This document shows positions 51,923 through 64,000 of a DNA stretch of 64,000 bases, one piece after another. The notes beneath the pieces were generated by a model. It searched no databases, was not told where the DNA came from, and worked only from the letters and a program-made list of their open reading frames with translations. The translations under genes were made by a program, and so were the position numbers. This DNA comes from Sinotaia quadrata (Eukaryota > Mollusca > Gastropoda > Architaenioglossa > Viviparidae), in contig CM054178.1 of assembly GCA_028829895.1 (NCBI GenBank), positions 83,633,558 through 83,697,557 on the forward strand. The letters run 5' to 3'. How positions within the stretch are numbered: the stretch's first letter is position 1; every line of letters begins with the position of its first letter.

Positions 51923-54059
51923 CTTTAAAATAAATTATACATTTTTTCCAGATTGATGCTAGTTAGAATTGTGGATGTCTGCACCAGTTAACCAAGAATA
52001 ATCAATCAGAAATGTGTCATTTAAAAAAAAATATAATTTAAAGAAACAAAATATTTATGTTTCCTTTTTAGGGAGGTGATAGTAGAGGGGGGGGGGGGGA
52101 TGGCCCATAATTGAGCTCGATAGTTTGTAGAGCTCAAAATAAAAAAACCAACTCTATAAAATAAAAATTATTAATTTATGACTGCTGAAGATTTTCAAAG
52201 TTGACATTATGAATATGTCTGGTTACTTTGGAACTATTTAATAAACAACCTAGTTGGGTTTTGTTGACAGATATGGTTGTATGAAAATTCAGTTTACAGA
52301 CTTGACTGCATGTAAATTATTGTTTAAGAATTTGACATTGAGTGAAACATTTGTTTACAGTTATGACTCCTGTATGCAAAATATTAACCCAATCAAGCTT
52401 CTTAACAGTTTAAGGTACTAAGGGTTAAAAAAAAAAAATTATAAATGAGAAATGCAATAAGACGACAAATGATTCAATTTATGTGATGTGGAGAACTACA
52501 TAAACAAACAGTTTAAAGCTGAAGTTTGATACACATTACACCAATGAATTGTCTTTATACTGGATGCAGTACTATACTGTCATCTACATATTAAATAACG
52601 AAGTAATTATAATTAACAAAAACTGAGTGACGTTTGTTTAAATTAGGCAAAATTATTTAATTTTAAATATGTTCAGTAATAAACTGTTAAATACAACAGT
52701 TTTTGCATTGGCACATAATCACTATATTATATAAATAAGAAAACTGCAAGCAGTCTGTAGTCTTGCTTATTTCAAATTCTACAAAGCCAAACTGTTTTAC
52801 CTTGTAAATTTCTACTTGAATGCCATTAGTTAATAACTATTTTAATTGCTCATTAACAAACATTTTAGTGAGTATTGAACTTCAGTAACTTAGTGCAAGA
52901 GTCCCCCTCCCACCTCCATTTTGTGATAAATTTCTGTGGATGTTTTATTTGTCATCCTGACACCGCTCAAGGTTTTAGTTCAGACAATTAACAGTATCTG
53001 AGCACACAAAATATTCAGTCTTACCACAAACTCTTGCTCAGTAATCACCGCATTGAAAAGCACAAAGGAAATGAACCTTCTGATGTAGTGCAAAAAAACA
53101 AATTGAGGTTTTGATAAAAGAGATAAATCTACAATCATGTTTTTCACTTGTTATTCATGATATCCATGTGGAAAATATGTACTTGCTTGGTTCTGGAAGA
53201 CAAACATTTCCCTGGGTGTGAGATGCTGACAATACAAAAAAATGAATTACTATTAGGCTGCAAAAACGTTTGCACTATTTATAAAAGAAAACTGTTTCCA
53301 ATGGATGAAATATGCAAGTAGTCTGCCCATTTGAAAATGGAATTTTTTCCCCCAGCCCTTATACTGATGGACAAAGCATGGACTTAATGCATTTCAGCAA
53401 AACATTATTGAGAAATACATGACTGCAGAGCTTGTATGGAGCTCATTGGAAATCATAAAGACAAAGAAACAACAAGAAAATATTAATAAATTTTGAAAAA
53501 CATTTATTCATATTTTTTTGGGGTAATGAATGTCATTAACGAAATTCAATGAATACAATTTCACATTTTTTGAAAAGCTTTGAAACAAATTTGGTAAAAG
53601 CAATATTTTATATTACTAATTTCTTATTCTATTCAGACTATAAGTGTTGTTAAACTTGTTTTTCACTCAAAGCTGAAAGACTACACAAAAGAAATAATCA
53701 AAATAGAAACCCAAAGAATGACACTGTTGTACTAAAAAAAAAATCTGCAAGTATACTGATCCCACTATTAAACCAAGGTCTTAAATAGGTCAGTTGCCGT
53801 GAAGCCGTAAAAGTATTTTAATTTAATTGGTTTCCTTATAAGAAATGGTAATCTAAGTGTTTGATGCAGCAACTCTGTTCTTTAGCACAACTGTGCAAAA
53901 ATATACCTATCAGTAGTAGTAAGTTAAAAGACAACAAATTTATTCAAGTTATTTTTCTCCTTCATTTTCTCACATAGTGATTGACACAGTCATTTCTTTC
54001 ATCTCTCATCATTCTCAACCTCAGATAATTAATGGAAATAAATGCTTAAAAACATAATT
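51923..54059. other. Intergenic space between convergent genes
   Basis: AT-rich with no gene or named element seen. A G-run occurs at 52086-52099. Confidence 0.55.
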
Positions 54060-54770
54060 GCCTTCACTTCTTTCATCTCATCACTCTCAACCTACACATA
54101 ATGCATGACTACCTTCATATTACACTCAACCTACACATAATGCATGAAAACACGACTGCCTTCATATCACACTCAACCTACAGATAATGCATGAAAACAC
54201 GACTGCCTTCATATCATACTCAACCTACAGATAATGCATGAAAACATGGCTGCCTTCATTTCTTTCATATCTTATTGATTGTAGAGATAATGCATGAAAA
54301 CATGGCTGCTTTCATATCTCGTCATTCAGATAATACAAGAAAACATGAATGCCTTCATTTCTTTCATATCTCATTGTAGAGATAATGCAAGAAAAAATGG
54401 TTGCCTTCATATCCCATATTACAGATAATGCAAGAAAACATGGCTGCTTTCATTTCTTCATATCCCATCGTGCAAATAATGCAAGAAAACATGACTGCCT
54501 TCTTTTCTTTCACATCTCGTTGTACAGATAATGCAGGAAAATGTGACTGTATCATATCTTTCATCATAACAGGTATTATAGGAAAACATGACTGCCATCA
54601 TATCTTTCATCATAACAGTTATTATAGGAAAACATGACTGCCATCATATCTTTCATCTATATCATTCCGGTATTATAGAAAACGACTGCCATCATATCTT
54701 TCATCATACATGTAATATAGAAAAACATGATTTACTTAATTTCTTTCATATCTCATCATATAAATAAATG
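54060..54770. repeat. 33-45-bp minisatellite, about 16 diverged copies
   Basis: Repeated motif ATAATGCATGAAAACACGAC plus TGCCTTCATATC, changing gradually along the array. It lies just beyond the 3' end of HSPA14. Confidence 0.92.
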
Positions 54771-54843
54771 CAGGAAATAGGACTGAAGATGGTGGAAGAA
54801 ACTATAATAAAAATGAAAGTTACGTTTGTTCGTCTAACATCAA

Positions 54844-54908
54844 TTTATTACAAAAGTTCAATGTTCAGCAATAAACTACAAGAAATCCTCATGTTAGTCT
54901 ACTTTATT
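54844..54908 (-). terminator. HSPA14: Polyadenylation signals of HSPA14
   Basis: On the minus strand AATAAA occurs at 54908-54903 and 54849-54844, about 410-480 bases after the stop codon. Confidence 0.55.
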
Positions 54909-55321
54909 TTATTACAAAAACCAAGCAATAAAATGACAAGTTTTGAAGTTGGGTTCAATATGCAGCAATACAGGATGTGCTATTTACAAGTATAGAGATC
55001 AGCAGTACTGTACATTATGTTTTCATTTGTATTAGCTCTGAAAATTTTAATTACTAGTCTTTAGTCAATAAGTTAAATAATTGGGATTTGACTATACATG
55101 CTTATAAAAATCAACTACTTGTACAGATACCAGATACTTTCTCCTCCTTTAAAAGCTTGAATAATAAGCACACTGTTCAAAGAAACCAATTTTCACATTT
55201 TACACATTTTGCTTACATAAGACAGTACATAAAAACGGAGAGACAATGACATGAGTTGCAAACAACAAAACAGTGCCAAAACATAAGTTCTACAAGTCCA
55301 TTTAGAAAATTAAACACGTTA

Positions 55322-58300
55322 TCAACTATGATTTGAATTTGTGTCTGAAGATAAGATGGTGACACTTTCTTGTCTCCCAGTTGTTGCCTCATGACAGGTG
55401 ATATGGAGACCCCCCTCTCTGAAAATTTAAAAAGAAAAAAAGAAGAGCTGATTAGAAAGAAAGTATGCACTTCAGACATAATGTTTATTTACATAAACAA
55501 AAAATATAGTAGACTCATAGGTGCTTTTGCATGCATGTACAGGGTTTTCATCATTATGGGAAAGTTCTGGTGCTTCTTATTTTTGCTTATTATCACTTCC
55601 TCTTCCTTCTATGTCTTTTTGTTCCGATGTCAGAACAAAACTTGAATTGCCATATTGTCTATATGTCATTTGTTAGTTTGTCCCTATTTTCTTAAATATT
55701 AATAAGTGAATATGTCAGAAAAACAAAGGAAGAGACCTTAAGAAAAACTGAAAATGTCTTGAAAATGTAACAAAGATTTTTACAATCAAAAGTTACAGAT
55801 GACAACTCAACTCTCAATTAAATCCTTTTTTAAACCATCTTAAATAAGAAAAATTAAAGCAATTAAAATACGTTTATTTCAAGCACCTTTGGTATATTTT
55901 TCTTTAACAAACCAAATTTTAAAATCTGTAAAATCATCATTATTCCTGAGTTTCCCTTAACATTTATGCGTAAACAAACTTTCGACTAAACTGTACTGAT
56001 AAATGAGACGTGAACTCTTATTATTACATGCTTAAATATAAATGGAAACTGAACTCTTATTTATCATATGCTTAAACAATCTTGTTTTATGCAAATATAA
56101 TATCCACAGAGATTCTCGGGAACACTTCTGTGAATATTGGGAGTAATTTTTCTTCTGATGATCAACACACCAATGCCCCTTTTGAATAGTTTTAATTACT
56201 CCACGCACTTGAAATTTGGCATACTGGTTCCTCATATATACAGTTAAAAAGTGAAGTATGCATGAAAGCATAGTCTAGCTTTAGTTTTTTTTTAAAATTC
56301 TGTGTATTCAAAATAAAGTTTAGTTTTTTTGACGGGTCCCATAAAAGTTTTTAACAGGCATATTTCACTTTTGTCTAGTAGTTAATAAAAAACTACATAA
56401 AAAATTGTTTATTGTATGTGTAATAAATATTTTATGAATGCTGAAATTGTGCATATTTTCATATATTAAAAAATTAATAAAATAATAACTAAGCAAGGTA
56501 TTCTAAATCTGACAACTCTTACTGCTTTCTTATAGGAAAATATATACTCCAAATCTGAAGACTGTAGGTTTATAAATAATATTTTTCCTTCTTGGTGTAG
56601 TAATGGCCTTAAGACATATTTTTCTTGCCAATTAAAATTATAAAAATACATTTATGATCCTCACCTGAAAAAGCTGAAATTTTTATGAATTTATTTGAAC
56701 ATTTTAAAAAGTTATTTCATTTTAAAATCTGGTGTCTACTCCTCATCCCAGTTCTGAAACAATGGTTAAAAACCTGTGGGTTACATTTGATTGATTGAAA
56801 GAAAAACATTTTGTTTTCATTGCAAACTTGCCTTTTTAAATGGAAATGTGATTTGATGGTTGCCCCAGCTGGAAGATCTGGCACGGTGATCTGAAAATTA
56901 AATAAAAAACAAAGTGAATGATAAGTCATGCATAATGAAGATGCTAAATACGTCATGAAAACTGATGAAATGACACTTGGGCTCCTTGGCTACTATGCAA
57001 GTGTGTGTACCTCTACCCCCTAAATTTAGTAAAGTAAAAATGTACTGCAGTGATTGGCAATTTCAGTTCAGTCAACACAAAAAAATCTTTCACTACTGAT
57101 CAAGTTCAGATTCTCATATTTTATATAGGCAGATTTATATGTATGTTTGAGAGTCAATAAAATAAAAGGAATGACTATTTTTTAAAAATCAATAGTTGAA
57201 AATTCTTCCTTCACTTGTTGCTTTGTTGTTTTTCATTTTTAAATTTAACAAATCAAACCATGAGTGCTCTCAGCATTGCCATATTTAGAGAGTGAGTTCA
57301 GCAAGCAAAACTGGTAACAGCCATCTTGCTTCTTTTACAGCTGAGAGAGAGCAAAACTCAGCATTTTGTAAATACAACTTGTTATATACTGTATGTAAAT
57401 ACAACTTGTATACTGTCTGTGTAAATACAATTTGTTATATATTTCATGTAAATACAGCTTGTCATATACTTTCTGTAAATACAACACCTTGTTATATACT
57501 GTATGTAAATACAGTTTGCCATATACTTTCTGTAAATACAACTTGTCAAATACTGTCTGTGAATACAACTTGTTATATATGCTGTCTGTAAATGCAGTTT
57601 GTTATATATCAGAGCAAAAGTATAATAGATACAAGTTCAATGGAGTCTATTTTTGAACGTACTTTTGTTTACTGTTTTTCTTTCTCCAACACCTAAGATT
57701 GTCGAAGAACTATATCCTCCATTCAACCCAAATTCTACACTATACAAAACAGACGATAATAAAATAATAAATGACAATAACAAAGATAGATATTCAATAC
57801 AAAAACAAGTTTCTTACTCTAGCAAGTTTGAGTGCTGAGGCATCACCCTCACTGGTCTGTGTTTCAAAGATTTCCATGGTAAAAGATGTCTGTTCTGCAG
57901 TTAATACTGCACTGTGCAGCTGCCTAGAAGGGATGAGGCTGCCACTAGGAAGCACCACCTCCAGTCGGTCTATACTGTCACCACCAGCACCTCCTTCATT
58001 AACCTGAATATGCATTGATAGCAATCCTTCATCATCTAAATTACTATGCGACTGCTTTACAAAAAAGTTACAACCAACCACCCTACCCTCCTAAAACCAC
58101 TACCCATCACTACTGCCAAACCAAACTGAAAGACAGAACTCTGTTAATGAGGATGGCTGTTAAAAAAAAAAAAAATGCATTACAGCCCACTTGTAATGAA
58201 TCGAACTGTAAATTTGTTTTTGTTGAGATAGTATATTACGTAGCTCAATGTTAGATATTTTAACTAATTTCTTCTTTTTTTAAAAAACTTTTTTCTTTCT

Positions 58301-59051
58301 TTTTCTTTTGATAGGTGGGTGGGCAGGTGATTTTCTAAGGTGCGGCACTTGTGAAAAATGTACATAACAGACAGAGGTGAAAGAGTTTCTGCAACCTGAA
58401 AGGCACATCTCCATATGAGATACATGCCCACGTGCAGCAAACAATGGGGGAAAATGCACAGTGTATTTAAGTGTTATGAAGCAGCAGAAATAAATCATTG
58501 AATTACCCCCAACCATATCAACACCAACCAAAAGAAACTGATACATGATTTTTGGAGATAAATAACATATAACAAAATGAAATCTGACGTAAAATAAGAT
58601 GAAATCAGGAAAAAGTACTGAACAATCAAGTTCATTAAAGTAGTTCAAAATGTGAAATTTCTGAATGATCCTTTTATGTTTCAAAGGTGACATTCTTACT
58701 TTTAGCTATTTGCAATGCTCTTATTTAACAGTCATTCACAGTTTAGTGAACCAAGCAGATACTGTCACAGAGGTGTAATTCATTTCTAAACATTTCAGAA
58801 GTTGAAATAATGACAAAAGGTTGCATCTTGTAACATCTAGCTCTCCACAAACAACTTGACAAATAAATCATTCACTCATATGTACCACTATTTTTATAGT
58901 AAATATAGTAAATGATTTACTGCAACATCCATTCACCTGATGTGCTCACTACACTCACCTTAATACAGATGGCTCTGGACAAGCATCGTATAGATGTGTT
59001 GTTTTCTACCTCTAACAAACGAGTGTCATCCTTTCCCACAAGTATAGCAGC
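55322..59051 (-). CDS. HSPA14: HSPA14 C-terminal domain exons, with a GC-AG last intron
   Basis: Exon 59051-58959 starts AAILVGKDDTRLLEVENNTS. Exon 58003-57818 has LEVVLPSGSLIPSRQLHSAV. Exon 56890-56832 has ITVPDLPAGATIKSHFHLK and ends at AAAAAG-GCAAGT, the consensus of GC donors. Exon 55418-55322 continues in phase 2 with EGGLHITCHEATTGRQES. Reading the last exon in any other frame loses the family match. Confidence 0.9.
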
Positions 59052-62000
59052 CTGTTGTAAACAAATAAACGTTTATAAACTGTGAGTTCCAGACATTGAA
59101 TAATTGCATGTATGCATACACATGTATGAGTGTTAATACATTTACACATAAAATACAAGTTCTAGACATGAAAGAGTACTGAATGTATTTATTATATCTG
59201 ACGGCAGACAGTTATGTCCTTAAAGCTGATATATGATCTTTGCAATTGTTGACCAATAAAGAATTCTAAAAAGAAATTCTATTAAATTGTAAACATTTCT
59301 ATGATGGGGAAAGAAATCAGCCTACCTCCTTAGCTGCCCCAATAGCAATAACTTCATCTTCACTTAGAGAACTCAGGAGCTCTGAAGAAGGAAGGAATTC
59401 AGATATGACTCTTTGCAATAATGGCATTTTAGCTCCGCCTCCACAAAGCAGAACCTACACGTGGGCAAATACCAAAAATGTTTTCAAAAAGACTTTAAAA
59501 TGAATATAAAATGAAATTTTTATTTGTCTTTGTATGTAAACTGTTATCATAAACATAAATAATGGACCACTAGATATGGATGCTAGCAAAGCACAGTTAT
59601 GTCCCTTATTTGATGATGAATAAACACTTCTGATATTGACCACCTGTTTATAACTGGAATATTTTTCTGCTTCTTTAAAAAAAAAAATAGGCAAACCTAT
59701 TAGCTAAGTGGTAACAGTAAACAACAAAAATCCCAGAAAAATAGCAACATATATAATTTATTTTGTAAAAATTGCCTTTGAAAGTTCATGTTCAAATTTT
59801 TTTTTTTACTTAACAAACACTATATAATTTACATATGTGTCATAATAATAATAGCAATAGCTTGAGCAGAGCAATGATAATGATTGATATCAAATAATTT
59901 TATCTAGCTACACATACCAATCTTCTATATTTCATAGAAAATAATAAACAAACATATTCATTACTATTAAATTCCCACAAATTACAATATTTTTGTACAG
60001 AACATTCATTTATAATTTATTTTAAATAGAAATCTGAAACAGATCTGTCATCTTTCATATTTAAATAGAATAAACACATACATTTCTCTCTTTTTCTCTG
60101 TCTTAACTTACTCCAAACATGTTAAACACATTTTCTAGTCTAGGAAAGCGTGGGTTAATTTATTAAGGATTCCTAACTTTGCTGATTTCGATGGTCTATA
60201 AAAGTATCAATTCATATGGACATGTCTGTAGTATCATTGCTATATTCCAAGTTTATCCCCAGAGTGGAAATTTGATATAAAGCTCTTATTTTTGCAAAGG
60301 CTTTATCAGAACGATCTCTAAACATTAATTTCTTTACTGCAGATACACACACACACATATGCACACATATACATATTATGTCATAATTTCTCAAGGAAAG
60401 ACACAATAACAAAAACCACATGAAGAAGAAATGAAGAAAAAGAACCAAATGAAGAACCACATGAAGAAAAAATAATGATATTCTTTAGCTTTTAAGTCCA
60501 TGATTGCTTTGCATGTGTTTACAAGACAAAGACATTAGTCAATAATTTCAAACTATGACAGTAGTTTAACATTTCTGGGTAGCTTAACACTTTTAAAACA
60601 TTACCCTTTTAATTCCATCCTTAGTACAGCCAGCTTCTGAAAGTGTGCGCTGAATTAACTGTGTACAATGTGATAGTGCAGCTGCACAAAGACTCTCAAA
60701 TCGTGCCCTAAGGAAAAAATTATAACACTATAAATTTATTCAGGAATACAGAACCATTATGATAAAATCAAATGCATTTTTGCTTACTGCTTCACTGCAA
60801 CAGCTAACTAGTTTAAAAGATTAATTACTGAAAATTAATTTATTAAAGAAAACAAAAGGGTATCTCATTTCAATCAGAGACTGTGAATGATATACTGAAA
60901 CATTTATTTGTTAGATTTCCTTTCTGACATACTACCTGGGCAACAGATGCATTATCAGTAAAAACATTTTTGTATTTATTTTTCCTATCAGTTTTTTTTT
61001 TAAAAAATGCAAATGCAATGATAAAACAAAAATTATAGGTATGTGCAACTATGATTTGAGTGATTTCTCTGAGTGGGGAAAACCATGGGTAAGCAGTTGA
61101 TGTTATCTTGTCAAGTTGATCTCGGTTTAAGATATGTAATCCAATAGGAAATGATATCAATACCACAATGAAATAGTCCATTTTATTGAATTACTTCAAA
61201 CAATCAATTAATTACTGTTTTTATAGCTCTGTTCTGAATATGATCAAACATTCATATATATTATATTCATTCATTATTTAATGAAAGAGTAAAAACAAAA
61301 TCATGGTCATTTAAAACAACAAATTTAGAGTATTAAATATTTTTGTAAAAATTAGAATATTTTAATTCTTTAATGCCTTTTATGTAACTTCATTTGAGAT
61401 GTGCATGCAAGTTATGTTCTTATCTGTTTATGTGTTTGTGTTCACATGCTCTTTTTTTCTAAGGAAATGTGCGCCAGTGAAAAATCATGAATTTGTCACT
61501 TTGGATTTTTTTTGCATATTTAGACTGTTCAATGTGTCTACTTTCAGAACCATTCATCATTTTGTCATAAAATTGTTGCTTTTATGTAATGGCGTCTGTT
61601 TACATTTTCTGAATTCTGAATGTGGCTGGAAAAATGGTCCATGTAAAAAAATCTACACTTGAATCAGTTTATAAAAGCAAAAAAATCAAGAAAAAAGCAG
61701 CTAGCAAAAGAATAAGAAAAGTAGAAAAAATATTGCTGTAGCTGCCGGAGAAACAGAGTTGACACACTACCGAATGACATTAAAAGTTCACATACTGCAA
61801 GTTCAATTTCTCCTTCTAGTGACAGTTTTCTTGGACATAAAATTAGGAAACAATTCAAAAGTGAACTGTTTGCTAGTCTACTTTCTGAGAAAGGAGATGG
61901 GAATGACGTGCTTCAACATCAGTTTATTGTGAACCCAGTGCTAAAACAGATAAAACCATTGTTCTAATTTCTCAAGAGCTATTGTCAATTTGTCTACAAC

Positions 62001-64000
62001 TGATACAATTGTTTGACAGCTGTGTCGTCTTCAGTGCAAAAATGCCTCACTGGCACTGAGAGTAAACTCAAAGGTATTTGCTGTGAAGAAATTGTTGATG
62101 GTACTGGTAAGTACTTATCAGAAAAAGATAATAGTGGTGATAGAGACTTTATAATAAACAGGTAGGCTGGGTTTTTTTTCTGCTTTAGTTTGTGCATGAA
62201 TTCAAATTTTCAAGCTGGCATTCCATAGACAAAATTTTGTCAAATATGTTCATAAAGTACATTCACTAATGCATTGCACCCATGAAGTTGCAAGTTCAGT
62301 TTACTCACGTAGTAAGTTATATCCTCTAAAATGCAAGATCTAAGAGCCGTTCAGGATCATGGAACTGTACAGTAATGACATTTTTATTTTTCAGTAATAT
62401 ATCAATCTCTTTTTTGAGCTTATAAACTCTTTCTAACCTGACAATTTGGCTGAAATTAACTTTAAGAGATCCAAATTCACATCTTTTATACTGTGTAAAA
62501 GTGCTTTAAGAAGGCCTGCTTTAGTGGTTTTGCCCTTAAGGTACTAGTTGAACGATTTCTTCAACAATATAAAAATTACAATTGATATTGTGCAAAGCTA
62601 TTTTTGAGTGAACTGTTTAGTATCTTTTGCAATTGCAATTTCATTGAATGCAATTTTAAAGTACTTAAACTAGATACAACAGTCACATAGCACTTATTAG
62701 AAGACAAAATAGGATGACAGGAAGGAATGGACTTAAGCAAAATATTCCTAAATTAGGTAGGAGTTGACACTCAAGAAAAACTGCAAATTGCACAACTGTA
62801 AATACCAAGTGAAAAAGGATAAGGTGGAGAACTTTATGGACAAGGGTGACATTTATAGTTAAGTGTTTTTATTTCTGTGTTTACAAGTTTTCCTTTCCGC
62901 ACAGGACCCCAAGATTAATATGAGTAAGAGAACTATTCTTATTAGTTTGGTCTGAAAATTTAGTAGGTATTCTTTGAAAAAAACAAACAACTTATTTACT
63001 TTTTACCAAAAAAAAAAAAAAAAGAAAGAAAACAACAAATAAAGGCCACAATTCTGAAAGGTAGTAGAGTGAAATCATGATAGGCTAAGAGACAAGACTG
63101 AAACCATGACATGCTAAAAGGGAGACAACAGAGTTAAATTAAGATATTCTAAAAAAGGAGATAGCATGGTGAGAGATGATATATACATACCGAGAAATAG
63201 CGCAGTGAAAGTCAATACCATCATATAAAGAATCCACAGCACACTGAGCGTTACCAAGATTGGAAAGAGTGTGCTTACAGCGTTCTGCATTCAGTAAAAG
63301 TTTGGCAGCAGATCTTTTATTCTCTGTTGGGTTGCTGCGGTGCAATCTACAATATATTTGCAAATAGTTACTGACATTTCACTCAATGAGGCTGCGCTTT
63401 CAAAAACTCATATACAATCTGGATTTCAAATGATTTTGGAGAGGTCCAGATTTTTTAAATGGATGGTGCAAATAGAAATCCATTTTATTGGTCAGAAATG
63501 TAGGGGAGATAATGCTCGATATAGTATTTACAATGTTCATGCATACATAAAAAAATATAGCATCAATCATAATTCACAGGTATGCATTTTGGGCAAGTTT
63601 GTGTTTGAGAAATAAAGTTTGTAACAGGGTGGTTCAAAAAATAACTCTATCTGAACTATAAAACCTATTTCTGATATATAAAAAGTATGTAAATCTGAAA
63701 CAGAAGATATGAATGTATGCATTTATGTCGAAATCTCAAATATAAAATAAAATTAGAAATTTCTGTGGAGTGTCTGGCCTTAAAAATAATAATACCATTT
63801 TTGTAGATGCTTGATTTCGCATTTACCTTTGAAATTCCCCAGCCAGGTGTATTTGTAAAAGCTCTGTAAACCTGTCTGCGCCAAATGAATGGTCGTTACA
63901 GGAAGCCAGGATGGTATACATGCCATTTTGAATATGCAGTATAGTAGCAGTGTGGGAAGTCCCCCCTAGTCGGTAAACAAGGACTTTGCTGAATTCAATC
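55322..64000 (-). CDS. HSPA14: HSPA14, ribosome-associated Hsp70-like chaperone (5' part outside window)
   Basis: HSPA14 pairs with the J-protein DNAJC2 at the ribosome to help nascent chains fold (known for mammals). Exons in transcription order are 64000-63827 (partial), 63346-63191, 60707-60605, 59454-59326, 59051-58959, 58003-57818, 56890-56832 and 55418-55322, with consistent phases. About 331 residues are visible of about 510 in the family. They cover the second half of the ATPase domain, including the phosphate/adenosine motif LLCGGGAKMP, and a short beta-type substrate domain without the alpha lid, as in the family. The end is KREGGLHITCHEATTGRQES then VTILSSDTNSNHS, matching the known C-terminus. 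The last intron starts with GC. Confidence 0.95.
57360..57612. repeat. 25-26-bp minisatellite, about 10 copies
   Basis: Unit TGTAAATACAACTTGTTATA plus TACTG, in an HSPA14 intron. Confidence 0.95.
59326..64000 (-). CDS. HSPA14: HSPA14 ATPase domain exons
   Basis: Exon 64000-63827 has KVLVYRLGGTSHTATILHIQ and FGADRFTELLQIHLAGEFQR. Exon 63346-63191 has KHTLSNLGNAQCAVDSLYDG. Exon 60707-60605 has ARFESLCAAALSHCTQLIQR. Exon 59454-59326 has VLLCGGGAKMPLLQRVISEF and SEDEVIAIGAAKE. Family order and spacing are kept. Confidence 0.95.
60708..63190 (-). other. HSPA14: HSPA14 intron of about 2.5 kb
   Basis: At 61680-62190 a plus-strand frame shows partly open text such as DTLPNDIKSSHTASSISP, broken by stops. 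It could be an old inserted coding sequence but matches nothing I know. The rest has no feature. Confidence 0.4.

Noticed and set aside
55213..55479. A minus-strand 88-codon frame over the last HSPA14 exon
   Set aside because: The phase of the GC-AG intron and the match to the HSPA14 C-terminus fix a different frame that stops at 55322.
61399..62197. Partly open frames in an HSPA14 intron
   Set aside because: Broken by stops, no motif I recognise, and no end repeats. Kept only as a note in the intron entry.

Overview
The window is animal nuclear DNA. All genes are split by GT-AG introns (one GC-AG), AATAAA signals follow the ends of genes, and the DNA is AT-rich and packed with micro- and minisatellites. 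One chordate-style SUV39H methyltransferase not fused to eIF2-gamma, one L1-family adhesion gene with 6 Ig and 5 FN3 domains, and short to medium introns suggest a bilaterian invertebrate. A mollusc or another lophotrochozoan is my best guess, but the sequence alone does not prove it.

Layout. (1) Positions 671-7729, minus strand: a SUV39H H3K9 methyltransferase with chromodomain, pre-SET and SET. Its last (post-SET) exon lies beyond position 1. A decayed piggyBac-like element sits in its last intron. (2) Positions 7730-8071: a short head-to-head promoter with two perfect CRE palindromes. (3) Positions 8072-15583, plus strand: a four-exon gene of no family I recognise. It predicts a 266-residue membrane protein with a signal peptide, an Asn/Ser-rich 18-residue repeat domain, a furin-like RRRR site, a transmembrane segment, a Cys-rich juxtamembrane and a short Tyr-containing tail. 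Exon 1, including its splice donor, is duplicated, and the donor of exon 3 is part of a 33-bp tandem repeat. Its first intron holds a decayed non-LTR reverse transcriptase. (4) About 15.65-23.8 kb: intergenic DNA with several tandem repeats. (5) Positions 24058-51446, plus strand: a complete 24-exon L1CAM/neuroglian-family gene (1420 residues; every splice phase agrees). Its cytoplasmic tail is unusual: 3.5 tandem 32-residue Tyr/Asn/Asp-rich repeats replace a recognisable FIGQY ankyrin-binding motif. One intron carries a 553-bp hAT-type MITE with a perfect 8-bp target duplication. (6) Positions 55322-64000, minus strand: the 3' two thirds of HSPA14 (ribosome-associated Hsp70), with a GC-AG last intron. 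It converges with the L1-family gene.

Two themes stand out. HSPA14 and SUV39H lie on one strand in the order HSPA14 then SUV39H, as in human 10p13, which suggests ancient linkage. Minisatellites repeatedly start at or include 5' splice sites, in both the novel gene and the L1-family gene, giving candidate in-frame alternative donors. The genes are not a pathway: they are chromatin silencing, an unknown membrane protein, neural adhesion and a translation-linked chaperone.
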